A stretch of 30,919 nucleotides of DNA from a virus (IMGVR_UViG_3300044641_001598:1-30919), one strand, 5' to 3'. Positions 1 to 6,848 are shown, counted from the first letter of the stretch. A program made the numbers and translations. The notes: generated by a model from the sequence alone, not told the origin.

Positions 1-38
1 ATAGTATTGGTTCGATTGCTTCTAATGCAGAATTTATA
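1..38. repeat. Window-end overlap (matches 30882-30919)
   Basis: Bases 1-38 match 30882-30919 at 36 of 38 positions; the differences are at 19 (c versus a) and 35 (t versus a). The overlap joins both halves of one ERF reading frame, so it is best read as the closure of a circular or circularly permuted genome, not as a biological terminal repeat. Confidence 0.85.
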
Positions 39-178
39 TCTACATAATTACTCTTGAAGTGTGGATTCTTTGCGTTTTTACTTGCTTTGCCAATTTGTTG
101 CTTGGCTTTCCACATTTTAAAGTAGATTCCTTGTGGTTTAGGAATCTCATCCTCAAAGGATTGTTTTGTTGTTTTCAT
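1..178 (-). CDS. erf: ERF-family single-strand annealing recombinase, N-terminal part (cut by window start)
   Basis: This ORF starts at the ATG at 178 (context AATAATATG, 11 bases after the stop of the HTH gene) and runs off the window start without a stop. The visible residues include the ERF hallmark NPHFKSNYVDINSALEAIEP. The C-terminal remainder is at 30505-30919. The last 38 bases of the window repeat the first 38, and the reading frame is preserved across the join, giving a 184-residue protein after merging. ERF proteins anneal complementary single strands in phage recombination. The neighbouring exonuclease gene makes a two-component recombination system likely. Alternative recombinase families (RecT, Redβ) do not share this motif. 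Confidence 0.9.
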   Translation of the reverse strand, partial: MKTTKQSFEDEIPKPQGIYFKMWKAKQQIGKASKNAKNPHFKSNYVDINSALEAIEPIL

Positions 179-189
179 ATTATTTGTTT

Positions 190-636
190 TTAGTTTATGC
201 TAATATACTTATTTAATTCTAATCTATCTACATAGACAACATAAATATGCCGTGAATATGTAAAATTTATTTTGTCATACTTGGAATTACAGACAGTTAC
301 AGGATATAATCCTTTTTCTATTAATTCCTTCCATTGATACTTTACTTCAAAGCATTGCGAATCTTCTTTTCGGTGTTTATGAAGATGCTGAACTGATGAC
401 TGGTGCATATTTAAATAGTCTGCTATTTCTTCGTATGTATGTCCTGCATCTCTTAATTGAATACAGACTTCTTGTTTTAGTGTGATGAAATAAACTCCTC
501 TGTATCTGATGCCTTTGAAATAGTTTCTTATTAATTCTTTGTCTATTCCTATTTCTTTAGGCTCTGTGATATTACGTTCTTTTCTGATGTACTTATTCTT
601 TATTTGTACCTGCCCTTTAATCTCTGTAAGTTTCAT
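190..636 (-). CDS. Helix-turn-helix protein, 148 aa
   Basis: The middle of the protein (QLRDAGHTYEEIADYLNMHQ and the following SSVQHLHKHR) is a good helix-turn-helix: helix, glycine turn, and a recognition helix rich in polar residues. It is probably a DNA-binding regulator. The flanks are basic and I do not recognise a wider family. I place the start at 636, where ATG overlaps the upstream stop as ATGA. An upstream in-frame ATG at 669 would add 11 residues and overlap the previous gene more. Its position just before the recombination genes fits an early regulator, but its target is unknown. Confidence 0.7.
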   Translation of the reverse strand: MKLTEIKGQVQIKNKYIRKERNITEPKEIGIDKELIRNYFKGIRYRGVYFITLKQEVCIQLRDAGHTYEEIADYLNMHQSSVQHLHKHRKEDSQCFEVKYQWKELIEKGLYPVTVCNSKYDKINFTYSRHIYVVYVDRLELNKYISIN

Positions 637-878
637 AATTGATTTATTTCGTGTTTTACTTCTTGCCAATAAGATACAAACTGAAAATCAAAAGCACTAA
701 ATTGGTCTTCTGTATCTCGTTTTTTTTCATCAAAATAAGGACATACTTTTATAACCTCATCTACTGCTATTAATGCACATTGTTTCGCTTGAATACTACA
801 TTGTATTTCTTCGGTAAATTCTTGACAAATAATATAATATTTATCAATTAACTCTTTTGCTTTTTCTTTTGGTTTCAT
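633..878 (-). CDS. Small early protein, paralogue of the next upstream gene (81 aa)
   Basis: Begins MKPKEKAKELIDKY and ends EVKHEINQL, matching the ends of the protein encoded at 875-1120 (MTPKEKAKELVIKY and EVKHEIEKL), while the middle differs. It contains AKQCALIAVDEVI, a segment I associate with a widespread family of small Bacteroidota phage proteins of unknown function. It is predicted soluble and largely helical. ATGA stop/start overlaps on both sides indicate translational coupling. No function can be assigned. Confidence 0.75.
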   Translation of the reverse strand: MKPKEKAKELIDKYYIICQEFTEEIQCSIQAKQCALIAVDEVIKVCPYFDEKKRDTEDQFSAFDFQFVSYWQEVKHEINQL

Positions 879-1120
879 AGTTTTTCTATTTCGTGTTTTA
901 CTTCAACTAAATATAATATTTTGTCAAATCTCTCATTCATATCTCCACCTGCAAATTCCATTGCAAATTCTATTGCTATTAATGCAAATTCTCTTGGGTC
1001 ATATCTCATAATATCAGTTAAATAATTTAAATCTAAGTCATAAAAATCAACATTTACATAATCATAATCAATATTAATATATTTTATAACTAATTCTTTT
1101 GCTTTTTCTTTCGGTGTCAT
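875..1120 (-). CDS. Small early protein, paralogue of the gene at 633-878 (81 aa)
   Basis: Same length and same N- and C-terminal motifs as its downstream neighbour, so the pair is probably a tandem duplication followed by divergence of the centre. The middle is acidic and rich in Asp and Tyr, then FALIAIEFAMEFAG aligns with the ALIAVDEVI part of the paralogue. Its start overlaps the stop of the 59-residue gene upstream (ATGA). Function is unknown. Confidence 0.75.
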   Translation of the reverse strand: MTPKEKAKELVIKYINIDYDYVNVDFYDLDLNYLTDIMRYDPREFALIAIEFAMEFAGGDMNERFDKILYLVEVKHEIEKL

Positions 1121-1296
1121 AATTCACTTTTTAATCGTTCAATATATAGCGTTGCATCCATTAACTCTTCCTGTAAGTGATTGAGCCAGTCTAATAGGTT
1201 TAAATCTTCACGTTCTAACGTTGTTCCGTATTTTTCTAAACCTGCTTCTGCTCTTTCACAGTACTTACTTAATACTTGTTTTACGAATCTGTCCAT
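1117..1296 (-). CDS. Small MazG-like or phage-conserved protein, 59 aa
   Basis: The protein begins MDRFVKQVLSKYCERAEAGL and contains KYGTTL, DLNLLDWLNHLQEELMDATL and YIERLK. This KYG-T-L, WL-H-QEE-MDA pattern is shared by small phage proteins. The EE-xx-D arrangement resembles part of the MazG nucleotide pyrophosphohydrolase helix, but the protein is too short for a complete active site, so enzymatic activity is doubtful. The start at 1296 is preceded by AACT, as for many genes here. It overlaps the upstream 51-residue ORF by 32 bases and ends in an ATGA overlap with the next gene. Confidence 0.7.
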   Translation of the reverse strand: MDRFVKQVLSKYCERAEAGLEKYGTTLEREDLNLLDWLNHLQEELMDATLYIERLKSEL

Positions 1297-1420
1297 AGTT
1301 GTTTAGTTTAATGTCGCATACTCGAAGGTATAAATCCATATTAAAATTACCTCCTTTTTCCTGTTTTACTGATGGCTTACTCCACCATCTTTTAATCATT
1401 GCTATTGGTATTGTTTTCAT
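1265..1420 (-). CDS. Small hypothetical protein, 51 aa
   Basis: An open frame starting MKTIPIAMIKRWWSKPSVKQ and ending KTSIK. It fills what would otherwise be an empty interval, and its 3' end overlaps the next gene by 32 bases in another frame. It is basic, with no membrane segment and no recognised family. An AAAAAGGAGG stretch lies inside it, upstream of the internal Met at NMDLYL, and is the only Shine-Dalgarno-like string I noticed. Coding status is plausible but not certain. Confidence 0.5.
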   Translation of the reverse strand: MKTIPIAMIKRWWSKPSVKQEKGGNFNMDLYLRVCDIKLNNYGQIRKTSIK

Positions 1421-1430
1421 TGTTATTAGT

Positions 1431-1706
1431 TTAATTTAATGCTATTAATTCTTTTTCTAAATTATTAATTATTTTACTGTGATGCTGTGCATTGTTTTTA
1501 TAGAAATATTCTAATAAATAAATCATTCTATCCATATCGTCATCATGTGCTTCGACTTTAATTGATCCTTCTCCTTCGCATTCTACACATTTGATTCGTT
1601 CTGTACAACCACCACAACACATTGATGTTGGTTTAAAACATCCGACAAAGACATCATCATAACCTTGTCCTTGACATTCTCGGCATTCTAATTCAATTGT
1701 TTTCAT
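1431..1706 (-). CDS. Cysteine-rich zinc-finger-like protein, 91 aa
   Basis: The N-terminal half carries CRECQGQG, CCGGC and CVECEGEG: two CxxCxGxG motifs like those of the DnaJ zinc domain around a central CCxxC. A zinc-bound fold of about 40 residues is likely. The second half (from EAHDDDMDRM) is acidic and helical. Such proteins are often small early phage proteins of unknown role. The start at 1706 is preceded by AAACT and overlaps the end of the upstream gene by 14 bases. Confidence 0.7.
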   Translation of the reverse strand: MKTIELECRECQGQGYDDVFVGCFKPTSMCCGGCTERIKCVECEGEGSIKVEAHDDDMDRMIYLLEYFYKNNAQHHSKIINNLEKELIALN

Positions 1707-1875
1707 AGTTTTCTATTTTATATGCTTCTATTAGACTATCACAAAGTTTAATCATTCGTTTAATATCTAATTCAGATACATTACCACATTTTAAAGTAAA
1801 CTCAAGTTGGTCTTTAATCAATTCTGTTGTTTCTGTTTTTCCTTTTAGATAGGATTTGAAATCAAATTTTTCCAT
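1693..1875 (-). CDS. Small hypothetical protein, 60 aa
   Basis: Starts MEKFDFKSYLKGKTETTELI at 1875 after GGAACT. It is helical and charged, with no membrane segment and no recognised family. It lies second in the early run, between the 32-residue membrane peptide and the cysteine-rich protein. Its reading frame is complete and closely packed with both neighbours. Confidence 0.65.
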   Translation of the reverse strand: MEKFDFKSYLKGKTETTELIKDQLEFTLKCGNVSELDIKRMIKLCDSLIEAYKIENYENN

Positions 1876-1886
1876 AGTTCCTGTTT

Positions 1887-1985
1887 TTAAACGTTAATAT
1901 CTCTTGTTAAATAAAGTCCGTAAAGAACTACAGACCAGAAAATTGCATAGACTAATTTTTGTCCAAGTGGTGTTAAATGTTTCAT
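1887..1985 (-). CDS. Tiny single-pass membrane peptide, 32 aa (first gene of early run)
   Basis: The frame reads MKHLTPLGQKLVYAIFWSVV followed by LYGLYLTRDINV. The segment from LVYAIF to LYGLYL is one hydrophobic helix with basic residues before it. It is the first frame downstream of the putative early promoter (start about 37 bases from the TATTTTTG box). Small inner-membrane peptides encoded at this position in phages can act on the host envelope or exclude other phages; that role is only a guess here. Confidence 0.5.
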   Translation of the reverse strand: MKHLTPLGQKLVYAIFWSVVLYGLYLTRDINV

Positions 1986-2021
1986 ATTGTTTGTTTTTAA
2001 TTTTGTGCCTTATTGACTTTA

Positions 2022-2061
2022 CAAAAATACAACAATATTAATATCGTGTAACTTTTTACAC
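2022..2061 (-). promoter_or_regulatory. Putative early promoter with palindromic operator
   Basis: On the minus strand, TATTTTTG (2029 to 2022) matches the Bacteroidota -7 box TAnnTTTG. Upstream, GTGTAA-AAAG-TTACAC (2061 to 2046) is a perfect 6-base inverted repeat lying where the -33 region should be. No clear TTTG -33 box is present, so the promoter may depend on an activator, or the palindrome may be a repressor site. It sits between the terminator of the late genes and the first early gene. Confidence 0.5.
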
Positions 2062-2114
2062 AATTATTTTTAAATTATTTTCACTTTCTCAATGTTTATA
2101 AGGCTTTCAGAAGC

Positions 2115-2146
2115 AAAAAAAATCCCCTAACATTTCTGAAAGGGGA
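2115..2146 (-). terminator. Rho-independent terminator of the late transcript
   Basis: On the minus strand TCCCCT, a 12-base spacer and AGGGGA form a hairpin (2146 to 2123) followed directly by eight T residues (2122 to 2115). It lies 54 bases after the stop of the phosphoesterase gene, the last late gene, and before the early promoter. Confidence 0.8.
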
Positions 2147-2199
2147 CTTAAACTAACCAAACAAACTATGAAAAACTAACTTGTCAAAGATATATTATA

Positions 2200-3210
2200 T
2201 TATCTAACTTGCCCATTTATTATTCTATGGTTATTAACAATGAAATTTCCATTTTCAAAAGTTTCAACATAGCAAAAACCCAAATTCCACTTATTGAAAG
2301 GCATATATTCTGGGGACAATCCACATAAACAACCAACTGACCAAGTAGTAACAACATTACCGTTTAAGTCTTTTTCTGAATGTTCCGATGTTTGGTGATG
2401 GTGACCTACTAAAGAATCACTTTTAGCTCTCATATAAAGACCTCTCGCAGCGTTTACAGGACTAAATACACTTTGCCCAAACTCATGCCCGTGAAGTATA
2501 CTTAAATTACCTGCTTTGATAATTTGTGTTGATTTAATTTCTTGAATTCCTAAAGCACCAAATTGTAGAACAGATGACAATTCAAAGTCTGCAATACCTA
2601 ATAGTTCAGGAGCAGATACTCGTAAATAGTTTTCCCATCGTGCTTCGTGGTTTCCTATCTTAAAGTATATAGGACAACTAAACTCATCTTTAAGGTAATT
2701 AAGGAAATCTCTTACCATTTCTAACTCTCCTGCTAAATCACGCAAACGTCTATCTTTAATGAATCTTGATGCCTGATACATATCAATAGTATCTCCGTTA
2801 AGTAATATTGCATTAGGATTCAATTTTTTACCATATTCCAATGCGATTTGTAAAGCATCTATGTCGTGATATGGAATGTGTATATCGGTAAGTACTAAAA
2901 TACGATTATTTCCTTTAGGCATTATAAAAGGCATTACTTCCTTATAATCGCTTTCAGGTATCTTTTTACTTGCCATTGCTTCTTTCTTTTGTTCTGCTGT
3001 TCTTTTAAACATAGTTATTTTTGAATTATATTTAGTACTATCTTCCCCTCGTAATCTTTTAATTGTTGACCTTACAGAATCAAAATTATTAAATTCATTA
3101 GGATGATTTTTAATAAGTAATGTTGCAAGTGTTCTCGTAGGTATTAATGGATTTTTAGTAAGATATTCAATTATAATATCTTTTCTTACTTGTGTATCAA
3201 TTTTATTCAT
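2200..3210 (-). CDS. Calcineurin-like metallophosphoesterase with N-terminal helical domain, 336 aa
   Basis: All metallophosphoesterase motifs are visible: DIH near residue 109, GDTID near 139-143, GNHE at 186-189, HGH at 240-242 and GHHH near 269-272. These bind a dinuclear metal centre. The first 90 residues (IEYLTKNPLIPTRTLATLLI, then SVRSTIKRLRGE) look like a separate helix-turn-helix-type domain. Family members hydrolyse phosphodiesters or phosphomonoesters; in phages the substrate is usually unknown, with nucleic acid ends or nucleotides as candidates. The start shares a TAATG junction with the endolysin stop. It is the final gene before the terminator at 2115-2146. Confidence 0.88.
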   Translation of the reverse strand: MNKIDTQVRKDIIIEYLTKNPLIPTRTLATLLIKNHPNEFNNFDSVRSTIKRLRGEDSTKYNSKITMFKRTAEQKKEAMASKKIPESDYKEVMPFIMPKGNNRILVLTDIHIPYHDIDALQIALEYGKKLNPNAILLNGDTIDMYQASRFIKDRRLRDLAGELEMVRDFLNYLKDEFSCPIYFKIGNHEARWENYLRVSAPELLGIADFELSSVLQFGALGIQEIKSTQIIKAGNLSILHGHEFGQSVFSPVNAARGLYMRAKSDSLVGHHHQTSEHSEKDLNGNVVTTWSVGCLCGLSPEYMPFNKWNLGFCYVETFENGNFIVNNHRIINGQVR

Positions 3211-3659
3211 TAATAGGATGTATAAGGTACATATAATGTTTGTCCTTGTTTTTTTATCATTCGTAACACTTGATTACGATTACCATCTTTTTTGTATGAT
3301 ATGTGAAACCAATCAGCACTATGTTGATTACCTCCTTCCCAAATTAATTGGTCAAATGTAATATTCTTAATTATCCACTGAAATATGTCTTTTTCGTGTA
3401 GGTCTAAATCCATTGCTTCGCCTTTGCAATGTTGTGATGATGTGCTACCTCCTATCTTTTTATTCAGTTTTGCACTTCTAAAACCAGAATTTACTTTTAT
3501 AGGATGTCCTACCTTTGCTCTGATAGGCTCAAAAACATTAACGCACAAAAGTATTGCTTTCGTTGTTTGTTCTTCATTCATTTGGTTGTCTATTCCTAAT
3601 CTAACTGCCGTAGGAGATAACTCAAATTCTGACTTGGTAACGTGTTTACTTAAATTCAT
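3210..3659 (-). CDS. Endolysin, peptidase M15 family, 149 aa
   Basis: The protein has the M15 signature: SGFRSAKLNKKIGGSTSSQH followed by CKGEAMDLDL, supplying zinc ligands H77 and D84, with the third ligand in WFHISY (H119). M15 enzymes cleave peptide cross-links in peptidoglycan. There is no signal peptide, so release through a holin is expected. Its location directly after two holin-like membrane proteins and a tiny membrane peptide supports an endolysin role. Length is typical of single-domain phage M15 lysins. Confidence 0.88.
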   Translation of the reverse strand: MNLSKHVTKSEFELSPTAVRLGIDNQMNEEQTTKAILLCVNVFEPIRAKVGHPIKVNSGFRSAKLNKKIGGSTSSQHCKGEAMDLDLHEKDIFQWIIKNITFDQLIWEGGNQHSADWFHISYKKDGNRNQVLRMIKKQGQTLYVPYTSY

Positions 3660-3751
3660 TTCAATTGATTGTTATCGTTGTTAATAATAAATGTAGTGTA
3701 AATAAGTAACACTAATACAAATACCACTATTAAAAAACGATTTTCAATCAT
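3656..3751 (-). CDS. Tiny membrane peptide in the lysis cassette, 31 aa
   Basis: Starts MIENRFLIVVFVLVLLIYTT and ends NNDNNQLK. About 18 consecutive hydrophobic residues form one membrane helix with a basic N-terminal side and polar C-terminus. It has ATGA overlaps with both the upstream coiled-coil membrane protein and the downstream endolysin, strong support for translation. It may be an accessory holin, antiholin or spanin component. There is no lipobox cysteine, which argues against an Rz1-type lipoprotein. Confidence 0.6.
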   Translation of the reverse strand: MIENRFLIVVFVLVLLIYTTFIINNDNNQLK

Positions 3752-4014
3752 CTGTCAAGTATTAATTGTTTAACTGCACTGGATAACTCACTCACATTTT
3801 TAGCAAGGTTCTTTATTTCAAGTTGTGTTTGCTCTTGGATTGCTTGATACTTCAATCGTGCTTCTTGCTCTACTAACTCAATCTTACCTTTTTGCTTTCC
3901 TATTTCTTCGGTATTTTTACGTACATCATTATGTACAATTTTAAGGAAGTAACCGATAATAGTTGTTGCAGTAGCAATAATAAACATCCAAATTGTTGCA
4001 CTATCTATTGTCAT
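3748..4014 (-). CDS. Membrane-anchored coiled-coil protein, holin/XhlA-like, 88 aa
   Basis: One membrane helix near the N-terminus (about residues 7-24, IWMFIIATATTIIGYFLK) is followed by a long charged helix with heptad character to the end (NTEEIGKQKGKIELVEQEAR and onward). This topology recalls XhlA/holin-associated proteins or an inner-membrane spanin. It sits between another membrane protein and the endolysin with ATGA overlaps, so a lysis role is likely, though which one is unclear. Confidence 0.65.
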   Translation of the reverse strand: MTIDSATIWMFIIATATTIIGYFLKIVHNDVRKNTEEIGKQKGKIELVEQEARLKYQAIQEQTQLEIKNLAKNVSELSSAVKQLILDR

Positions 4015-4214
4015 CGTTGTTCAGCAGTTTGTGCAATTGTGGCAGTAGTTGTGCCTATTGCGATTAAATATGAAGATACTGCTACCAATCCAACTGGTAA
4101 ACTAACAGGAAGTGTTGCTATTGCAGTTCCCACTCCTGCAACGATTAATCCGATATTACGCACTTTCTTAAAGAAAGGTGGTGTTGTCGCTTTTATTCTT
4201 TTTATAATTCTCAT
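4011..4214 (-). CDS. Putative holin with two membrane helices, 67 aa
   Basis: A basic N-terminus (MRIIKRIKATTPPFFKKVRN) is followed by two hydrophobic segments (about 20-36 and 41-58) separated by a proline-containing turn (LPVSLP), then a short polar tail. Small size, two helices and placement in the lysis cassette fit a class II holin. Its ATG overlaps the stop of the 24-residue ORF upstream. A role in membrane pore formation is inferred from context only. Confidence 0.65.
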   Translation of the reverse strand: MRIIKRIKATTPPFFKKVRNIGLIVAGVGTAIATLPVSLPVGLVAVSSYLIAIGTTTATIAQTAEQR

Positions 4215-4285
4215 TTTGCTAATGATTTAATGAATGCTTGTAATTTAATTATATTACTTTCTTTCGGTTTATAAGTACCAGCCAT
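4211..4285 (-). CDS. Tiny basic ORF between connector and holin, 24 aa
   Basis: The frame MAGTYKPKESNIIKLQAFIK-SLAK starts inside the end of the connector gene and stops in an ATGA overlap with the holin. An upstream ATG at 4402 would put most of a 63-residue version inside the connector gene, so I prefer the short form. It may be a coupling ORF and not a functional protein. Confidence 0.4.
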   Translation of the reverse strand: MAGTYKPKESNIIKLQAFIKSLAK

Positions 4286-4769
4286 AATTAATCGTGTTTT
4301 GGTTCGGAAACATATCTCCATTACTATTCTCATAGTATTCAGGAAAAGATGCCTGATTGAAGCACATATAGTCTTTGAATCTCGTTGTATAGTGTTGTGC
4401 AATGCTCTGTTGTTTATTGATTAGATAATCAACTTCTTCTTTGCTTACTGTTTCACTTGTTTCGCTACCACCTTTATAAATACCTTTATTTGCTATTTGA
4501 TAACTCGCAAAAGGTAAATATTCATACAATGCCCAATGTATAACCATTGGTTTAATATATGTCGTTAAAAGCGATGTATAAGGCTCTGCCAAGTCATCAG
4601 CTACAATATCATCGTTGAACTTCATAAATAGACGAGTGCCTAAATACTCCTGTATATGCGTATCTTGTGCTATTTTGACAAATTGAATGAACTTATCAGA
4701 GTCTACATTGCCATTTAATGCAGTGAATTTCTTAATATCTTCTGTTGTTACAAATAATGCTTGTGCCAT
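4269..4769 (-). CDS. Head-tail connector-like protein, 166 aa
   Basis: Starts MAQALFVTTEDIKKFTALNG at 4769, immediately after the portal stop. Longer starts would overlap the portal gene. The mostly helical pattern with IQEYLGTRLFMKF and IKPMVIHWALYEYLPFASYQ is characteristic of small Bacteroidota phage proteins placed after the portal and thought to be head-tail adaptors. The C-terminus is polar (NSNGDMFPNQ). Assignment is by family resemblance and position. Confidence 0.6.
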   Translation of the reverse strand: MAQALFVTTEDIKKFTALNGNVDSDKFIQFVKIAQDTHIQEYLGTRLFMKFNDDIVADDLAEPYTSLLTTYIKPMVIHWALYEYLPFASYQIANKGIYKGGSETSETVSKEEVDYLINKQQSIAQHYTTRFKDYMCFNQASFPEYYENSNGDMFPNQNTINYGWYL

Positions 4770-4770
4770 A

Positions 4771-6507
4771 TTATTTTCCGTAATTTGGGTGATGCCCATT
4801 GTTAGGCATATCAATAGGTGCTATCTTACTTTCAGCAGTTCCGTAAGGTCTTGGCTTGTATGATTTAGGTATACTTGCTACTTCTTCGGAAGAACTTAAT
4901 GCCTTATCTTCTACATAGCCTTTACCATCTTTTTTAGTCTTTAGTTTATAAAGTACTTCACTCCAGTAATGTCCACAATTTACACCACCTTTAAACTTAA
5001 ATAAATCGTAAGGTTGTCCTTTATGACCTAATTGCTTATTAACTCCTGCTCTACTTGCCTTATCTATGTCTTCTAAACGATAAACTACACCGTTAGCAGT
5101 TCTGCTCATCATATTAGAACAGAATCTTCGTGTTTTGTCTTTGTTATATCGTGCAGAATATTCATATCTAACTTTATAAACTGACTTGTCAAGATTTGAA
5201 TCTCTGCTTGGAAAAGAAGTAATATAATCAGCAAGTTTAGTAAGCATTGATTTCTTAGGTTCGTGTTCTTCTATCCAATCTTCAATACTGCAATTTGTAT
5301 CTTTGTATTCTCGTTTATCTACTACTTCCCATTCATCACCCATTGATTCTCCTTGCAATTCTTCAAGAATACTATCTCCTACCTCATCAGTTAAATCTAC
5401 ATCAGCACTCATATTGACTGAAGTTTCAGTAGGGTCTATGATAGTCAACCTTTCAAAATATAAGTCGAGTGAAATACCATTAAATGCAAGTATTTGGTCT
5501 AAGCCATCAATAATCAACTCTTGGAATGGCTTAATCGTAGTATTATAGAAATAAGCAGAAGCAACTTTAATCTCATCAGCATTAGAACTAAAACCTTGAC
5601 CACCTTGATTAATTCCTATCAACATTGAACTCGTTACATTGTGTCCATTCAATATCTTATCTCTTGCTTCTGTTGCTAACCACGAATAGTGTTCAGGTGC
5701 ATCTGTCAAACTTATATCTTCTACAGTAGTAGCCAAGTCTTTGTTATTGTTAAAAGAAACAATTACTTTTTGTCCTGTGCTACCTGTTAACTTGCTCATC
5801 ACTTTTGAAGTGATTTCTTGCTGTTGTTCTTCAGTAGGTACAAGTCCATTGAAGTTTATAACCTTCGTACCTGAGAAACTATTTTTAATCTCGTTGATTA
5901 GATATAATGCTATTTCTTCTTCTGCCACACAATAGTCTAAAGCACCCAAATAATCAACAAAACTAAAGTATTTCTGACCTACGGAGTAATGACCTAAAAC
6001 AAGTACTTCAATACTTTCTGATGAAGTTCCCATTGTGGGAATTCGTGTCGGTGCATATCGTTTTATATCCTCCCAATTATCAGAATAATAGTAAGCGTTT
6101 ATTTTACCTTTCTCATCACACTTTTCAGGTCTTAATAGATTCATCGGTATATGCTCGACCTTTGCTATCTTCTTTCTGTCCTTTGTGTAGATAAGTTGAA
6201 ATGCACAATTACCCAACATCTTTAAATCCATAATCACAGAACGAAGCATATTCTTACCGAATAGCATCTTCATCTGTGCATATTCGTTAGGCTTCCTTCC
6301 TGCATCTTTAGCACTTAAGCCATTGCCATAAATCAATCGTGAAATGTTGTTTATACAAGCATTGTTTGTAGTTGAATTTTGATAGCAATCTATAAGAAAA
6401 TCATAATATTTATTATGCTCTCCATATTCCACCCATTCATTACGTTTGCTTTCGACAATTTTAGGCTGTGTGTATTGGCTTAAATTGATAACGTGAATAT
6501 CATTCAT
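4771..6507 (-). CDS. Portal protein with C-terminal extension, 578 aa
   Basis: The first 400 residues have portal features: an N-terminal NSTTNNACINNISRLIYGNG segment, LRSVIMDLKMLGNCAFQLIY, then HIPMNLLRPEKCDEKGKINA, a GINQGGQGFSSNADEIKVAS segment near the clip/stem, and DLYFERLTIIDP. Portals form the dodecameric ring through which DNA is packaged. After about residue 425 there is an added domain with RRFCSNMMSR, EDIDKASRAGVN and KGGVNCGHYW. The C/H-rich end is reminiscent of the MuF minor head domain found next to or fused with other portals. The gene is unusually placed after the capsid and tail genes. Confidence 0.85.
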   Translation of the reverse strand: MNDIHVINLSQYTQPKIVESKRNEWVEYGEHNKYYDFLIDCYQNSTTNNACINNISRLIYGNGLSAKDAGRKPNEYAQMKMLFGKNMLRSVIMDLKMLGNCAFQLIYTKDRKKIAKVEHIPMNLLRPEKCDEKGKINAYYYSDNWEDIKRYAPTRIPTMGTSSESIEVLVLGHYSVGQKYFSFVDYLGALDYCVAEEEIALYLINEIKNSFSGTKVINFNGLVPTEEQQQEITSKVMSKLTGSTGQKVIVSFNNNKDLATTVEDISLTDAPEHYSWLATEARDKILNGHNVTSSMLIGINQGGQGFSSNADEIKVASAYFYNTTIKPFQELIIDGLDQILAFNGISLDLYFERLTIIDPTETSVNMSADVDLTDEVGDSILEELQGESMGDEWEVVDKREYKDTNCSIEDWIEEHEPKKSMLTKLADYITSFPSRDSNLDKSVYKVRYEYSARYNKDKTRRFCSNMMSRTANGVVYRLEDIDKASRAGVNKQLGHKGQPYDLFKFKGGVNCGHYWSEVLYKLKTKKDGKGYVEDKALSSSEEVASIPKSYKPRPYGTAESKIAPIDMPNNGHHPNYGK

Positions 6508-6832
6508 AAATTATAAATTCGTTGTCAGATGACTTTTGTACATACTCATCCTTATTAATTGTGTATTCGGTGATTTCCTGATTTGTGCAAAACACTTTAT
6601 CCTTGTAAACTACATTCGCATCATCATCGAATATAGTAAGTGAGTAAAAGTTTCCTTCTTTAGTATCTACGATGTGCGTAATCTGATGGTAATATCCGAT
6701 ACGTTCAGGAGATACGTTATAACTATATACCTGCCCACTACTTTCGTTGACTAAACGTAAATTCACTCCTGTATAATATCTCGGAATAAACTTAAAAGTC
6801 TGCGATGTATTTTGCTCTTTTAGGATAATCAT
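6500..6832 (-). CDS. Small structural protein of unknown role, 110 aa
   Basis: Mostly β-strand sequence with few charged clusters: FKFIPRYYTGVNLRLVNESS, FYSLTIFDDDANVVYKDKVF, then CTNQEITEYTINKDEY. This pattern (FIPR near the N-terminus, YKDK-FCTNQ near the end) recurs in small proteins encoded in head/tail modules of Bacteroidota phages. It lies between the major tail gene and the portal, overlapping the portal start by 8 bases. The start is preceded by the repeated element TAAGTTATATAA. A virion role is inferred. Confidence 0.55.
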   Translation of the reverse strand: MIILKEQNTSQTFKFIPRYYTGVNLRLVNESSGQVYSYNVSPERIGYYHQITHIVDTKEGNFYSLTIFDDDANVVYKDKVFCTNQEITEYTINKDEYVQKSSDNEFIIYE

Positions 6833-6836
6833 ATAC

Positions 6837-6848
6837 TTATATAACTTA
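6837..6848 (-). repeat. Start-proximal element TAAGTTATATAA, copy 1
   Basis: The 12-base sequence TAAGTTATATAA lies four bases before the ATG at 6832. Identical copies precede the starts at 9828 and 19732. All three genes encode structural or assembly proteins. It may be a translation-initiation enhancer in a host that does not use Shine-Dalgarno pairing. Confidence 0.5.

Noticed and set aside
3385-4230. Open frames on the plus strand (for example 3385-3684 and 3892-4230)
   Set aside because: They lie opposite confident minus-strand genes, have no recognisable domains and show cysteine- or leucine-rich composition typical of antisense shadows.
4286-4402. N-terminal extension of the 24-residue ORF to 63 residues
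   Set aside because: The added part is out of frame within the connector gene and has no recognisable features.
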